From Plasmopara viticola (Eukaryota > Oomycota > Peronosporomycetes > Peronosporales > Peronosporaceae), in the NCBI GenBank assembly GCA_001695595.3, contig MBPM02000042.1:558001-622000 (forward strand): a DNA stretch of 64,000 nt, in the 5' to 3' direction. The position numbers and the translations under genes are program-made. Positions 21,270-31,900 of this stretch are shown piece by piece. Position 1 is the first letter of the stretch. The number at the start of each line of letters is the position of its first letter. Below the pieces are notes generated by a model that was not told the DNA's origin, made no database searches, and saw only the letters and a program-made list of their open reading frames with translations.

Positions 21270-22246
21270 ATGAGTACGCCGCAAAAAACGCATATCAAGC
21301 TGGTAGATCCAAATGAAGAAACATACTTTGGACGTGTGCGCAAGACTTTCTATATGCTAGACTTCCGTACAGCTTTCACAACTGATGATGCACTGCAGGA
21401 TGCACGACAGCTGGTGGAGGCGCACCGCCGCGGTGACGTTGTCAATCTGCTGATCTGGAGCACGCGCAGCATGTGACGCACGCTATCTTGCACCCCGACA
21501 CGAACACCCCAGTCTTTATGCCACTACGTGCATCCATGATTGTGCCCATGAATATGGTCATGGACGGCGCCATGTTGCTGGCTAACAGCACGAAAACAAC
21601 TATTTTTGCGCAATGGCTGAATCAGACCTACAATGCTTTGCATTACTATGCCAACCGCAACGCCTCTAATGAGGACACGACCAAACAGCGACTCTTGGCA
21701 TACGTAGGCGCCACCGCTAGCTCTGTGGGAGCATCGCTCGGCATCCGTCGATTAGCAAGTCGAATAGGAAACGCCAAACGGGCCATAGCTGCTGCTCGCT
21801 TGGGTCCGTTCGCTGCAGTTGCTACTGCAGATCTCCTTAATATGGCAGTCATGAGACAGAGTGAGTATTTAAAGGGCGTTCACATTTACGACGAGAATGG
21901 AGACTACGTTGGCAAGTCCAAAAGATGTGGCGCGCTGGCTGTTGCCTCGTGCGCTGCTGGCAGGATATTTGCCGCAGCTCCAATCTTGCTACTTCCACCG
22001 CTAATACTTTCGCGAATTGAAAAGCACACTACTTTATTTACGCGACCTAAAACGCGGTGGCTGCGTGTGCCAGTACTATTGGGACTCGTAGGCTGTGCCA
22101 TTCAATTTTCGGTGCCGCTAACATTCGGACTCTTTCGTCAAACAGCGCAACTTGACTCAAAATATCTAGAGCCAGAGCTGCATCATGCAATTCGCAAGCA
22201 AGACGGACAACTTGTGCGCACTGTCACGTACAACAAAGGAATATGA
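21270..22246 (+). CDS. Sideroflexin (mitochondrial serine/amino-acid carrier family), frameshifted
   Basis: Two overlapping frames (21270-21476 and 21473-22246) together read as one sideroflexin of about 320 residues. The N-terminal part has TYFGRVRKTFYMLDFRTAF, and the second frame begins at the diagnostic HPDTN box, then FMPLRASMIVPMN, QWLNQTYNALHYYANRNAS and several hydrophobic spans. Sideroflexins sit in the inner mitochondrial membrane; SFXN1 carries serine. The break falls near 21470, exactly between the conserved Trp and the HPDT motif. No intron with GT-AG fits there without deleting HPDT. Everything else is clean, so this is either a very recent inactivation or a base error in the assembly. 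The gene follows the elongase by 103 bases on the same strand. Confidence 0.85.
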
Positions 22247-22418
22247 GGCGCAAGGTGAAGGCATACGTTTATTCAAGGCTGCTTGGTATTTACAGGTCTA
22301 AGTATAACTTTACAAATAAATTGAGTAATCTGTCTAATTTAGACTAGTCAGGGATTGCTCTTCAAACGAAGAAACCACGTGCAGCTGTATAGTGTGGCGC
22401 CTGCGTAAGTGATTTAGC

Positions 22419-23954
22419 ATGGAGGCCGATAAAGCTGTCATTGACGATGGAGCTAGTCAATTGTTCAACCGGCAGTTCGAAAATCAAAAGCTGGAAGCGA
22501 TGGTAGCACGAATGACCCAATTACAAAACGAAGATGCAGAGTTGCGTGCGAGGCATAACAAACGCGAACAGGAGACGCACGAGTTTGTGGCTTATTTCCA
22601 GAAGAAAATTCAGACAAGAGACACACAGATTGCGCAATTGAGCGAAGAGCTCGCAGCAGCACGATTGAATCATGCAATCGCATCGGAACAGATGCAACAT
22701 ACTCGCGATACTGAGCACCAGCATCTGATTCAGCAGGCTGCTGCAAAAGAAGAATCTGCATGTGTTGAAATTGCTGAGTTACGTGAGAAGTTGCATCAAC
22801 TTAAGCTTTTTCGAGAAATGAAAGACAGCATCACCAATCAGGTGAGAGATCTTGAAACACAGTTAATGACAGAAAGAGAGCAAGCACGCGAGACATTTGG
22901 TGCTCTTGAGCGTAAATATCTTGAAGATAAAGCTCGCTTGCAAAAAGAGCATGAAAAAAAGATAGAGACTGTCAAGCGGCAGGCCAAGGAGGATGCTCGG
23001 AACGGACTTAATGTTGATACTCGCAAGATCTTGACTGATAACAAGCGCATTGGCGAGGAACTACGATTTCAATTACAGATGACCGATGAGCTCCATCGCG
23101 AAAAACAAGAGTTCGAAAGTCGCGCAAAGGCATTAAATTTGGAATTGCAACTCCAGGTTACCAAGGAAACGGAGTTTGCCAAACAGGCTCAGCGGCAAGC
23201 AAGAGAGCTAACACAATTGCGAGCCAGTCTGCGAGAAGCTGAACAAAAACTGGGTGCAGGCCTAGCTGCAGCATCGTGGGACGCCCATGCTAACGCTACT
23301 CGCCATGAGCGCGAGCGTGGGGATTTATTGCTGGATTTGGAAGGTCTTCGTAAACTGTTGCGATTAAAAAATCGCGAGTTGCGAAATTTGAGGCGACTTG
23401 CGCAAACTATTCTGAATCAGCGTACAGATGTCGAACAATTTTGCTTAGACTCGCTGGAGCATGTTAAGCACGAAATCGAACGAGAGCGTAAAGAGAAGCA
23501 CGAACGCGAGATTGAAAAATACCATCGAGAGGTGAATTGCGCGCATGGCATTACGTCAAGTTTGAGATTTCCAAAGCTGACATCTCCATCCAATTCTCAA
23601 ACGCCGCTTGGACCGCCACAACATTTTACAGAAAAGGTAGATTTGCGTCAGTTAAGCTGGACGGATCGAGAACGAGTACTTCGTCTTGTGTTTGCCAAGA
23701 TCAATCATTCCCAGAGTCTGATCAATGTTCAGGGTGACCTTTCATCAGAAACTACCGAGGCATCTCCTAAAAGCTTTACATGTTCAAATCAGAAGGACAA
23801 ACAGCGGACCACAGCAATTTACTTCGCCACAGAGCCTCAAACAAGGTACAACAGTCGAGCTACAAGGGATGACAACACACTCGGTGAAGAATCGCTGAGC
23901 ATGTCATTGAGTGGCATGCCACTTGTGCCGCGAGCGCCAACTAATGCAAATTAA
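22419..23954 (+). CDS. DUF4515 / BBOF1-like coiled-coil protein (basal-body/axoneme)
   Basis: Intronless, 511 residues. Residues about 10-350 are almost continuous coiled coil rich in Glu, Gln, Arg and Lys; the last 130 residues are low-complexity and Ser/Thr-rich. The central block FREMKDSITNQVRDLE... LERKYLEDKARLQKEHEKKIE... TRKILTDNKRIGEEL follows the pattern of DUF4515 proteins such as basal-body-orientation factor 1, which organise ciliary bases or axonemal doublets. A flagellar role fits an organism with swimming zoospores. Coiled coils are easily over-matched, so the family call is moderate. It lies downstream of the sideroflexin on the same strand, 172 bases away. Confidence 0.68.
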   Translation: MEADKAVIDDGASQLFNRQFENQKLEAMVARMTQLQNEDAELRARHNKREQETHEFVAYFQKKIQTRDTQIAQLSEELAAARLNHAIASEQMQHTRDTEHQHLIQQAAAKEESACVEIAELREKLHQLKLFREMKDSITNQVRDLETQLMTEREQARETFGALERKYLEDKARLQKEHEKKIETVKRQAKEDARNGLNVDTRKILTDNKRIGEELRFQLQMTDELHREKQEFESRAKALNLELQLQVTKETEFAKQAQRQARELTQLRASLREAEQKLGAGLAAASWDAHANATRHERERGDLLLDLEGLRKLLRLKNRELRNLRRLAQTILNQRTDVEQFCLDSLEHVKHEIERERKEKHEREIEKYHREVNCAHGITSSLRFPKLTSPSNSQTPLGPPQHFTEKVDLRQLSWTDRERVLRLVFAKINHSQSLINVQGDLSSETTEASPKSFTCSNQKDKQRTTAIYFATEPQTRYNSRATRDDNTLGEESLSMSLSGMPLVPRAPTNAN

Positions 23955-24007
23955 GGTAGTTAGTAGATAATGAGACCTATTTAAACTTTTTCTTGGTATT
24001 TACAAAA

Positions 24008-25415
24008 CTAAGTACTGATAACAATTGTTTTAAATTCCCACTGTATAATTTGGCGCTCGTTTGAAAAAATAATTATTGCTCGCGTCGCTATTGTTGCTGT
24101 CCAAGAAATGACATGACGGCCCCGGTCCATCGTCCGAATCATATCGCAACGGATCTTGAAAAAGGTCTCCGCCATGTATCCACCTAGGGCGTTCACGCCC
24201 GAGATCTCGTTCATAAGCCCGAGATTCTGCTTGATTCCGTACGAAGTATAAGCACTTGCGCCAAGCGGGCTTGCGGTCAGTAGTTTGCCCTCTCCCGTAT
24301 TGATGATGTGAAAAATACCGTAGTCAGGCAGCTTTTGCGATGCTGGCCCATGCTTTGGAGCTTTTAAAACAAACACTTGATTACTGATCATGTATGCAGC
24401 ATTAACAAGAAAGTTAATGCTTACCTCCCACCCCACCAGCTTTCGATGAAATCAAACAAAGCAACAATATCGTCGGTAAAAACTCCCAGAAGCAGAAAAA
24501 TACAAAGTAATCGGCTGTCGTCACGCGGCCGTTCATATCTAAATTGTTCCAGATGCTCAAAAACCAGCTTTGAGACGTCGCTAGATCCCGTATTCCTCGC
24601 GTGAAGAAAATAACGCATAAGAGCGTATTAATCACGGTCAGACTCTATGTAATTTACATATGCCGTAAAAATTGTTATCCACATACTAGTACCATTCTGC
24701 ACATCATGACCACGTACCCGTGGCTTTGAAATTAACAATCGCCTTCGTTTCCAGCTTTCCACCTTTAAAATCAGAATAACTTAGATAAATTGATGCTGTT
24801 CATATTACTTGCAAAAGAAGCGTCACCTACGTTGGCCATTTTCCACCCAAAATAGCCAAAAAGCACACTAAGAAGGGTAAAAGAGATCGCCGAGTATTTA
24901 AGCTGTACACTGACGTCAGATACTTGGGAAAACTCCTGATCGTACTCATCTCCTTCTCGAGCTGCCTTAGAGATATCGTTGGATGAATTGAAGGCCCAAA
25001 CGACTGTAAATGTTGCCATGGTCATGGTGAGCAGCAAATAAAGCGGCAGACACACATTGCGCCACTTGGAGCGCCACTCTTGGCCCGTAAGCACTTGAAT
25101 ATAAAACAAGATTAAAAGCGAAAAATTGGCAAATTGGATGGGCGTCGGCGACCAATAGAGCAGATATAGCGCCAGGTAGCGCATGCTAGACTGCGTCGAC
25201 ATGATGATCCAGTAAGCAGCGCGCACTCCCGTCCAGAGCAGACATAAAACATAAAATCCTGTCGACCAAGCCAATAGCTTGTTTTTATTTCGTAGCGCCA
25301 CTAGTAGTCGCGTCAGTAAGAACAATGCCAGCAGCAAACACATTCCCGTAAGCAACAAGGTATATACCGTCGGCTCGTACGTGCTGCTACTGCTCTCACT
25401 GGCGCTGGAAATCAT
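24008..25415 (-). CDS. TOM1/THH1-like multi-pass membrane protein (about 4 exons)
   Basis: Model: complement(join(24008..24360, 24425..24642, 24714..24762, 24809..25415)), 408 residues, phase consistent. The first exon has a Ser-rich N-terminus then about five hydrophobic spans, with R-x-x-YW in the third and LLYWSPTPIQFANFSLLILF in the fourth; the second exon adds VINTLLCVIFFTRGIRDL and the span ending EFLPTILLLCLISSK. This seven-span layout, with Arg after a CxxFxxR helix and EilP in the last helix, resembles the THH1/TOM1/TOM3 domain and related GPR137-type proteins. The 24361-24424 intron is well supported (GTAAGC, phase 1). The boundaries around 24643-24808 are uncertain; a direct 24645-24830 intron is possible. 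The soluble C-tail is not recognised. Confidence 0.6.
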
Positions 25416-25677
25416 GATGTTTCAAAAGCGAAATTAAAAGGTTGTGAACAAACTGTCTGTGGTCTGTGTAGATGTGACAAATCCGTGGGCTACGAAATGG
25501 GAAGTGGTACAGGCGCCCGCACACGGCGGCAGACCAGGCCGCGACGCTTCTTGGTCTAGATAGAACGGTGGGTGAGATTGGTACATGGTACCGCCTCTAA
25601 AAACGATGACGAACCACTACCACGGTAATTTCCTAATCACCTAATTTTACGGGTATATTAAAAATTGAGATGTCTCG

Positions 25678-27097
25678 CTACTTGCGGCTGCAAACAAATT
25701 GCCGCATAATGTCTAGCAGTGGGCGCAATCGCTTGCGAATGTCCACGTCTTCAGTCGCCTCCTCGAGGTAGTCATCTATTAAATAGAAAGACGTAAGCAT
25801 GTTGTCGGTCCTGTAAAAATCAAAAAAAAAATGTAAAGCTCACCGACCATAAAGCGACAGAAGGGCTGACTCGGCTTCGGGCGAATCCACATAATAGTCG
25901 TCGTGGGAATCAAAGTCCTCTGTATTGCAGATAAGGGAAAGTACTTCAGCGCCTACGCTTATGTCGGCTGCCTGTTAAATAGTATAGAAATAGATGAGGT
26001 AGCAACTTATAACGCAGCTGTCGCCAGTAGACCTCGCGTACGTTCAAGAGAGTGATATGAGCGCTCAGATGCATCGCTAAGAGCGCAAAAATGCGCTTTT
26101 CGGCCAGTAATGACATAACTCTACAGCAAAACCAGATTAGGAGATGAGCCTTCCTACCTTCTACAAGATTCTTACGTACCTCGATTCATCAATCGAATCT
26201 AGTTGCTTGCACAGTCCAAGAGAAAATGAATTACAATGACTTCTTGACAATCTTCAATTGTCTTGTTAAGTAAATACTGTCAGACAGTCAAATGTCAGAG
26301 ATTCGTCACACAAGCTCGCAAAAAAGTGTCGTACATCTGGGCGCTCGAGGCAATAGCTCAAAACATCGTGAATATACTCGATCAGTAGTGGGATATCAGT
26401 GGTCTACATTTCGACATTGAGGTCATACTAAGCAAGAGAGTTCGTTTAGAAATCAAGCCTTACCTGTACAGCCTCGGCATGGAGCCACGCATTCTTGAGA
26501 GTCAAACACATGCCATGCTCGAATTTTTCAAGTAATGCCATTGTCTCGGTCTGCTTCGTCAGCATCAGTTTACATTAGGTCTCTTCGATTAAGAAGTCCT
26601 ACAGCAAACGATCTTAACCTTTACAGGTCCGTGCTCGATCACCCGCTTATAATAGTTGTTATACTCAATAAGATTACGCAGACACCTACGTAGCACGTTT
26701 CGTCAGTCATCATCAGCACTATAACTACTTGAGCAAAAGCCTCTTTTTCAAATCTTACAAATTCAGCTTGCCGTCTTCAAGAAGATAACTATGCCAAATC
26801 AGCTCCATAAGCGCTCATCATCAAAAGTAGCAATACTCACTCTGCAACTCACCGCAAGGCAATTTCCTCGCATTCCCAAAGCGTGGCGTCGTGTTTCTTG
26901 GAAAGTTGTCGCTCCATCTCGGTAATGTGGCCAATGCGACTAATTTGATCCGCCATCCGTATCCAATCATCCGAGAGCACGGGATAATTCGCTATAAATC
27001 GCACATGGTTGCGCAAGTCGGCCGTGAGCTTAGCCGACAGCTCTCCAAAGCTATCAGAGGCCGCCTTCTTGGGTGCGTATTGAAGCTTTCTCGACAT
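25678..27097 (-). CDS. Unrecognised conserved-looking protein, nine exons
   Basis: Model: complement(join(25678..25810, 25844..25971, 26042..26120, 26180..26205, 26278..26403, 26464..26550, 26619..26685, 26759..26788, 26853..27097)), 306 residues. Every junction has GT-AG and the nine phases close without a stop, which is strong support for a real gene. The protein is probably all-helical (stretches such as DIPLLIEYIHDVLSYCLERP and MSLLAEKRIFALLAMHLSAH) with no signal peptide or membrane span; an ARM/HEAT-like fold is my guess. I do not recognise the family. Introns are 59-73 bases except the last, which is only 33 bases with a T-rich tract; two exons are 30 and 26 bases. It is divergently oriented relative to the SINE pair. 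Confidence 0.75.
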
Positions 27098-27396
27098 TCT
27101 GCACGTCGGATGGTTTTTCCCGACTGGTGATCGCTAGCGTCCAGGGAAGTCGCAAATAGATTGCATGGAACTTCTATTCTTAGTTTGCGCTCTCATTTTA
27201 TATTTGTTCCAGCTCGAATTAGTCTTGTGACGAATCTTTTCACACCTCATAGTATTACACACACGGTAAAATATCAAATTGTAATATCATTAGGTTCCGC
27301 ATCAGATTGATTAAGAAAATAATATTTCCTTCGTCATGTTCGACTCTACGCCGACGTAAACTATAAAAAATGACATCTAGATTTGGCATTCCGCAA

Positions 27397-27718
27397 TTTG
27401 TATTGTATTGTATTACGTTATCGCGTTGCCAAGTTATGCACGTGCTAGGCTCTATGGCTAGTCCACGGCATAGAGTGGTGTCCGCATACGTCGAGTCTCG
27501 TTCGGCGGGCAGTGCAGCCAGCACCGAGGCCGTGAGGGTCTTCCATTATTTTGTGTAGTTCTGACTTGGTAAGAGCCCAGGTGGCGCCCTGGTGCTGGAG
27601 ACCGTCGCGCCGAGGGTGAGACTCGTTAGAGACCTGCAGATGCCCGAGAGCACCTGCCCGAAGCGCGCGAGCATTTAGCCCCCGCGCTTGGAAGGAGGGC
27701 GTCACCCCAACCTTTTCC
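27397..27718 (-). mobile_element. SINE copy 3 (full length, reverse)
   Basis: Same family, inverted. The tail lies at the left end (TTGTATTGTATTG) and GGAAAAGG at the right end. No clear target-site duplication is seen. Confidence 0.85.
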
Positions 27719-27998
27719 GAAATAAACGATGTATTACACCTCCTAATGATTAAACCTTGCATATAAGGTTATACATAGCATAACGGATTAAACGGTTTAT
27801 ACCTAAAGCAAGAGCAATTATAGCATTTAAGCTCGAACGCTTTCTACATCTCGTCAAAAAGTCGTTCATCACGTAGACTCATCATTGCGACCAATTTTTG
27901 CCACGTGCACTTTAATTCGTAAAGTTGGTTGACAATACCATATATAAACGTAACAGTTTTACTGCTCGTTTTAATAATCGTGTTTCTTTTTATGCTCC

Positions 27999-28315
27999 GG
28001 AAAAGGTTGGGGTGACGCCCTCCTTCCAAACGCGGGGGCTAAATGCTCGCGCGCTTCGGGCAGGTGCTCTCGGGCATCTGCAGGTTTCTAACGAGTCTCA
28101 CCCTCGATCGACAGTCTCCAGCACCAGGGCGCCACCTGGGCTCTTACCAAGTCAGAAATAAACAAAATAATGGAAGACCCTCACGACCTCGGTGCTGGCT
28201 GCACTGCCCGCCGAACGAGACCCGACGTATGCGGACACCACTCTATGCCGTGGACTAGTCAGATTGAGCCTAGCACGTGCATAACTTGGCAACGCGATAA
28301 CGTAATACAATACAA
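27999..28315 (+). mobile_element. SINE copy 4 (full length)
   Basis: Same family, facing copy 3 head to head across a 280-base spacer. The target-site duplication is imperfect: TTTCTTTTTATGC before (from 27983) and TTTCTTTTCATA after (from 28316). Confidence 0.87.
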
Positions 28316-28524
28316 TTTCTTTTCATATACAAATGTCTCACTGGGTAGCGTACTGCGATTATTCAGTCTTTTTTTCGTGACGCGTCCCGAAAACAATCTT
28401 CCTGATCTAGAATCACTTGACGATCGCAGATAGATTGTCGTATAGCCAATATTTTGTGTCTTAGTAGTTCCGACTCGTTCTCCTACAATAACACACGCCA
28501 GGTTAGAACCACGTTCTTCTAGTA

Positions 28525-28896
28525 TTATATTGCACAGCCTTTCCGCACTTGTTTTTCAACAGAAACAACAATCGCCATGGAGGCATTTAGCACGTTCGAC
28601 GCAAGTAGCTCGAGCGCCTGCTGTGCCTGGTTGTGACCCTCGTCTAAATGCGTCTTAGTGACAATTTTCCTGTGATCGCAAGATGCGCTGTCCGGTATGT
28701 GGCCAAATACCGAATCGTAGAGCTGTGCCACCTCCTTTACATATGCAATACTGCTTTTAAAGTTGCTCCATACGCTCGCCTCCTCCGCGCTTTGGTTCTC
28801 CATTTCTTGGTACTTTTCAGATAGGTACGAATCGGACTTAGCGTGTCGTCCAAAAAGATCGTAAAACAGGGGGAAGAAAACAATCCAACATTTCAT
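28525..28896 (-). CDS. Small hypothetical protein, 123 residues
   Basis: Uninterrupted single-exon frame starting 58 bases from the divergent giant HECT gene. The N-terminus MKCWIVFFPLFYDLFG is hydrophobic and might be a short signal peptide or anchor; the remainder is polar and helix-prone (Glu/Gln/Ser-rich) and ends KGCAI. No RXLR or known domain is present. The clean frame next to a shared promoter argues for a real gene, but its length alone does not prove it. Confidence 0.5.
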   Translation of the reverse strand: MKCWIVFFPLFYDLFGRHAKSDSYLSEKYQEMENQSAEEASVWSNFKSSIAYVKEVAQLYDSVFGHIPDSASCDHRKIVTKTHLDEGHNQAQQALELLASNVLNASMAIVVSVEKQVRKGCAI

Positions 28897-28954
28897 TGCT
28901 GCACGACAAGACCGTCACTCTGCTTGACTGCATCTAAGTATTGAAAAGAAGCGT
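28897..28954. promoter_or_regulatory. 58-base bidirectional promoter
   Basis: Sits between two divergent start codons. It contains TCACTCT at 28915-28921, resembling the oomycete initiator (YCAYTYY-type), 34 bases before the HECT start. Role inferred. Confidence 0.45.
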
Positions 28955-31900
28955 ATGAGCAGCAGCGGCGCGCGCAGCAAACATACGCGGTTGTTGCGGC
29001 AAGACAGCGTGATACATGAGCTGCAAGAGTCACAAGAAAGAGACTCAATGGACGGCCGCTATGGGCGACTTATGTCAGAGCTGGCCGCGCTTTGCAGCGA
29101 CCGAAGCAACGTCATCACGGCCGAATCTCTGCAATTTTTCGCCACTAGCGGCCGCGCCGAGCCTGTCAAGCTCGAGCGCGCGCCCGAGCGTTCAGATGCC
29201 CAACAGAAGCAAACGAATAGCAAGCAGGACGACTTGCTTGGCGCTGACGCTGCTCGCCGCCAGCGTGTCGAGGAATTAACGCGGTTTTTCATGGAGGCCA
29301 AATCAGACATTGAGTTTGCCCTGGGTGGCGGACGCGACTTTCATGAGGCAAAGGATAAAGAAAAGGATGAGGAAAGCGAGCGCGATGAGGACAAGGAGAA
29401 TACTGAGGTTGAGGACGACGTCCAGGACGACTCCGAGGACCCCGACAAGCGGCTGGCCAAGCTGCACTACAGACTGCTGAAGGATAAGCTAGATAAGAAG
29501 GTGTACAACGTTATGTTGGGTCCCATTCGAGAACAGGACCCGGCGCTGTACGGCGCCATTCTATGCCATCCGCTTGTGACCGGCGTGGACCCAAAGAAAG
29601 ACAAGAAGAAAAAGAAAAAGCGAAAGGATCGGGATCGTAAAGACAAGCAGTCGTCACAGACCAACATTGGAGCTGGCATGCTTATCCCTGATTTGATGGC
29701 TGAAGCTTTGACAGATGAACAGATGAAGACTAACATTTGTCGCTTTGTCGCTAGGAGCGTTGCAGACGGATCGTTGCAGGCGCTGATGCTTGCGGCAAAA
29801 CTAGTGTTGTCTTTTTTGAATCAGCAAATCAAGACGAACAAGACGGTTCCCCCAGATTTCTGTATTGCGTCGCATTTGCGAGTGTTGCGAGGAGAAAAAG
29901 CTCCTGAATACAAGACTAAAAAGGCGGCTGTTTCAGCGACATCTGTAAAGAAAGAGGCTATGACGCCGACGAAATCGAAGCAGACCGTGACAGAGGCGAG
30001 TGGTTTGGACAGTGCAGGAGAAAATTATGAGACGGATTTACAAAGTAATGTCGTGGACGCTGCTTCTTCTGCCGAAATAGATCTAGACTCGGATAGTGGC
30101 TCTATTGCTAAGCTGCGTGCTCGGTTGAGTCGGTTTGGCGGTGACAGAGAAGATGCAGACGCTGACGAAGATGATGTTGAAGAGCGTAGAGAAAGTGTAG
30201 ATAACGTTGGAGGTGAGTGCGCGGATGAAGATGCGCTAATGGCTCGTGCAATTGCATTGTCACTATCTCCTGAAGTTAATTTGCGCGACCAAAATGCCAC
30301 AGATGATGCCTCGGCGACTCCTAGGAGCGAAACCAAGCCTGACGGAGCGACAATACAGCAGAACGAGCCTTCTGTTGTCAAAATTCGTCCGCCCAGTTTT
30401 TCCGCTGAAGAAATGTTAGAGCTCGGCCCATTCGCACTACCTAGTGACTTGGTGAATGACGTCGATGGAGTTACTGTTGTGGTGGCGTTGATAGCACAAA
30501 TGACCAAGGTGTGCATGGAGTACCTGAAGTCGTGCCATCTGGGTATTTTACCCAATAAATCACCTGTTCAGCCGCATCCGCTTACATTCATGCTTTTAAA
30601 TTCCCTCTTGAGAGATTTGCATACTTCAGTCACCCTTCATTCTGGATGGACTCTTGATCCGTTTTGGACTGCAAAGTGGCGATTATTCTCGTCATGTTCG
30701 ATGCTGTCACTGTTCCGCGTACTTGAAGTGAACTTTTTTCACGTTGAAGTGATGGGAATTGCTCCAGCTTCCGTTGGTCTTGGACAAATTCCAAAGTCAA
30801 GCTCTCAGCAATATGATGGCAAATTAGAAGGGGGAAATCCGTTATTAGAAAGTTTAAAATCACTGATTTCAAACTATGTTACTGCCGAAAACCCCTTTCA
30901 ACTTGAAAAAGACGACGATGTCATCGGCACCATTACTTTTGCAAGTCCAGAATCTTGCTCTCCGGCTGACATACAAAGTGCCGCCGTTTTTTATTCTTCT
31001 CAGATACGTGAACAAGCTATGGCAGCATGGGTTCGCGCTTTTGCTATATTTTACGAACACCAGACAGAGCGACACTCAATTCTAGCATCAAAGCTGGTCG
31101 AGTGCCTTAGACTTGCCCGGGATGGTAAGAAAAATGTTGAGTGGAAATTTTACGAGCTGGACCTTTTGTGCGCTCGATTGGCGCTGCCCGATATGGCGCA
31201 ATTCTTTGTGCCGCCTTGTGTGGACATTATTGAACACGATGACAAGATCGAGCGTACTCAGAAAAATGATGGCGGATGCGATTCAATCTTAAAACATATC
31301 GACGATGGGGTGCTCCTAAATGCCGCCTCAAAGACAGGAAAAATAAAAGCAAAGTGGAATCCTGCCGTCATTCGAGCTTCGCTTGACTCGGAATCACTAA
31401 GTGCACGATGCCTATACGACTACATTTCAGGGCATGGTCCCCCTGGTCTGCTGGGCACCGAATTGGAAAGTCCCGGTGGCGGTCCAAGCGATAATGCTTT
31501 AAATGCTGATACTTTAGCAAACGCTTATGCTTGTATGTGGGATCTTGGTCGCAAGCAAAAGGCGGAAGCTTTGGAATGTATTAATCGCTTGCCCAGTCTT
31601 GTTGATCTATTGCGCGATAGCATCTTGTCTGCAGGTTGGCATGACTTTGATTTTAAAGACAGCTACAAGTTAGTACATGCTCCATTGCTGCCGCTTCTCG
31701 AAAAAGAAGATACTTCTCGACCGCAAGCTCTTAACTGTCGAATTGTTTTGCTCCGGTCTCTTCAAGATTTGATGATTCAGCGACTCGGTGGCTACCGGGG
31801 TGACGAGCCTCCTGCCTTAGAGTTTGATTTTTCAAGATGCGCTGAGACTATGACGCTTTCGGACGGGAATCGAACCGCGAAGCAATACACAGCAAAACAG

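Noticed and set aside
24377..24635. Separate small genes in the overlapping frames around 24377-24635
   Set aside because: They are explained by exon 2 and exon 3 of the TOM1-like gene, joined in phase across 24361-24424.
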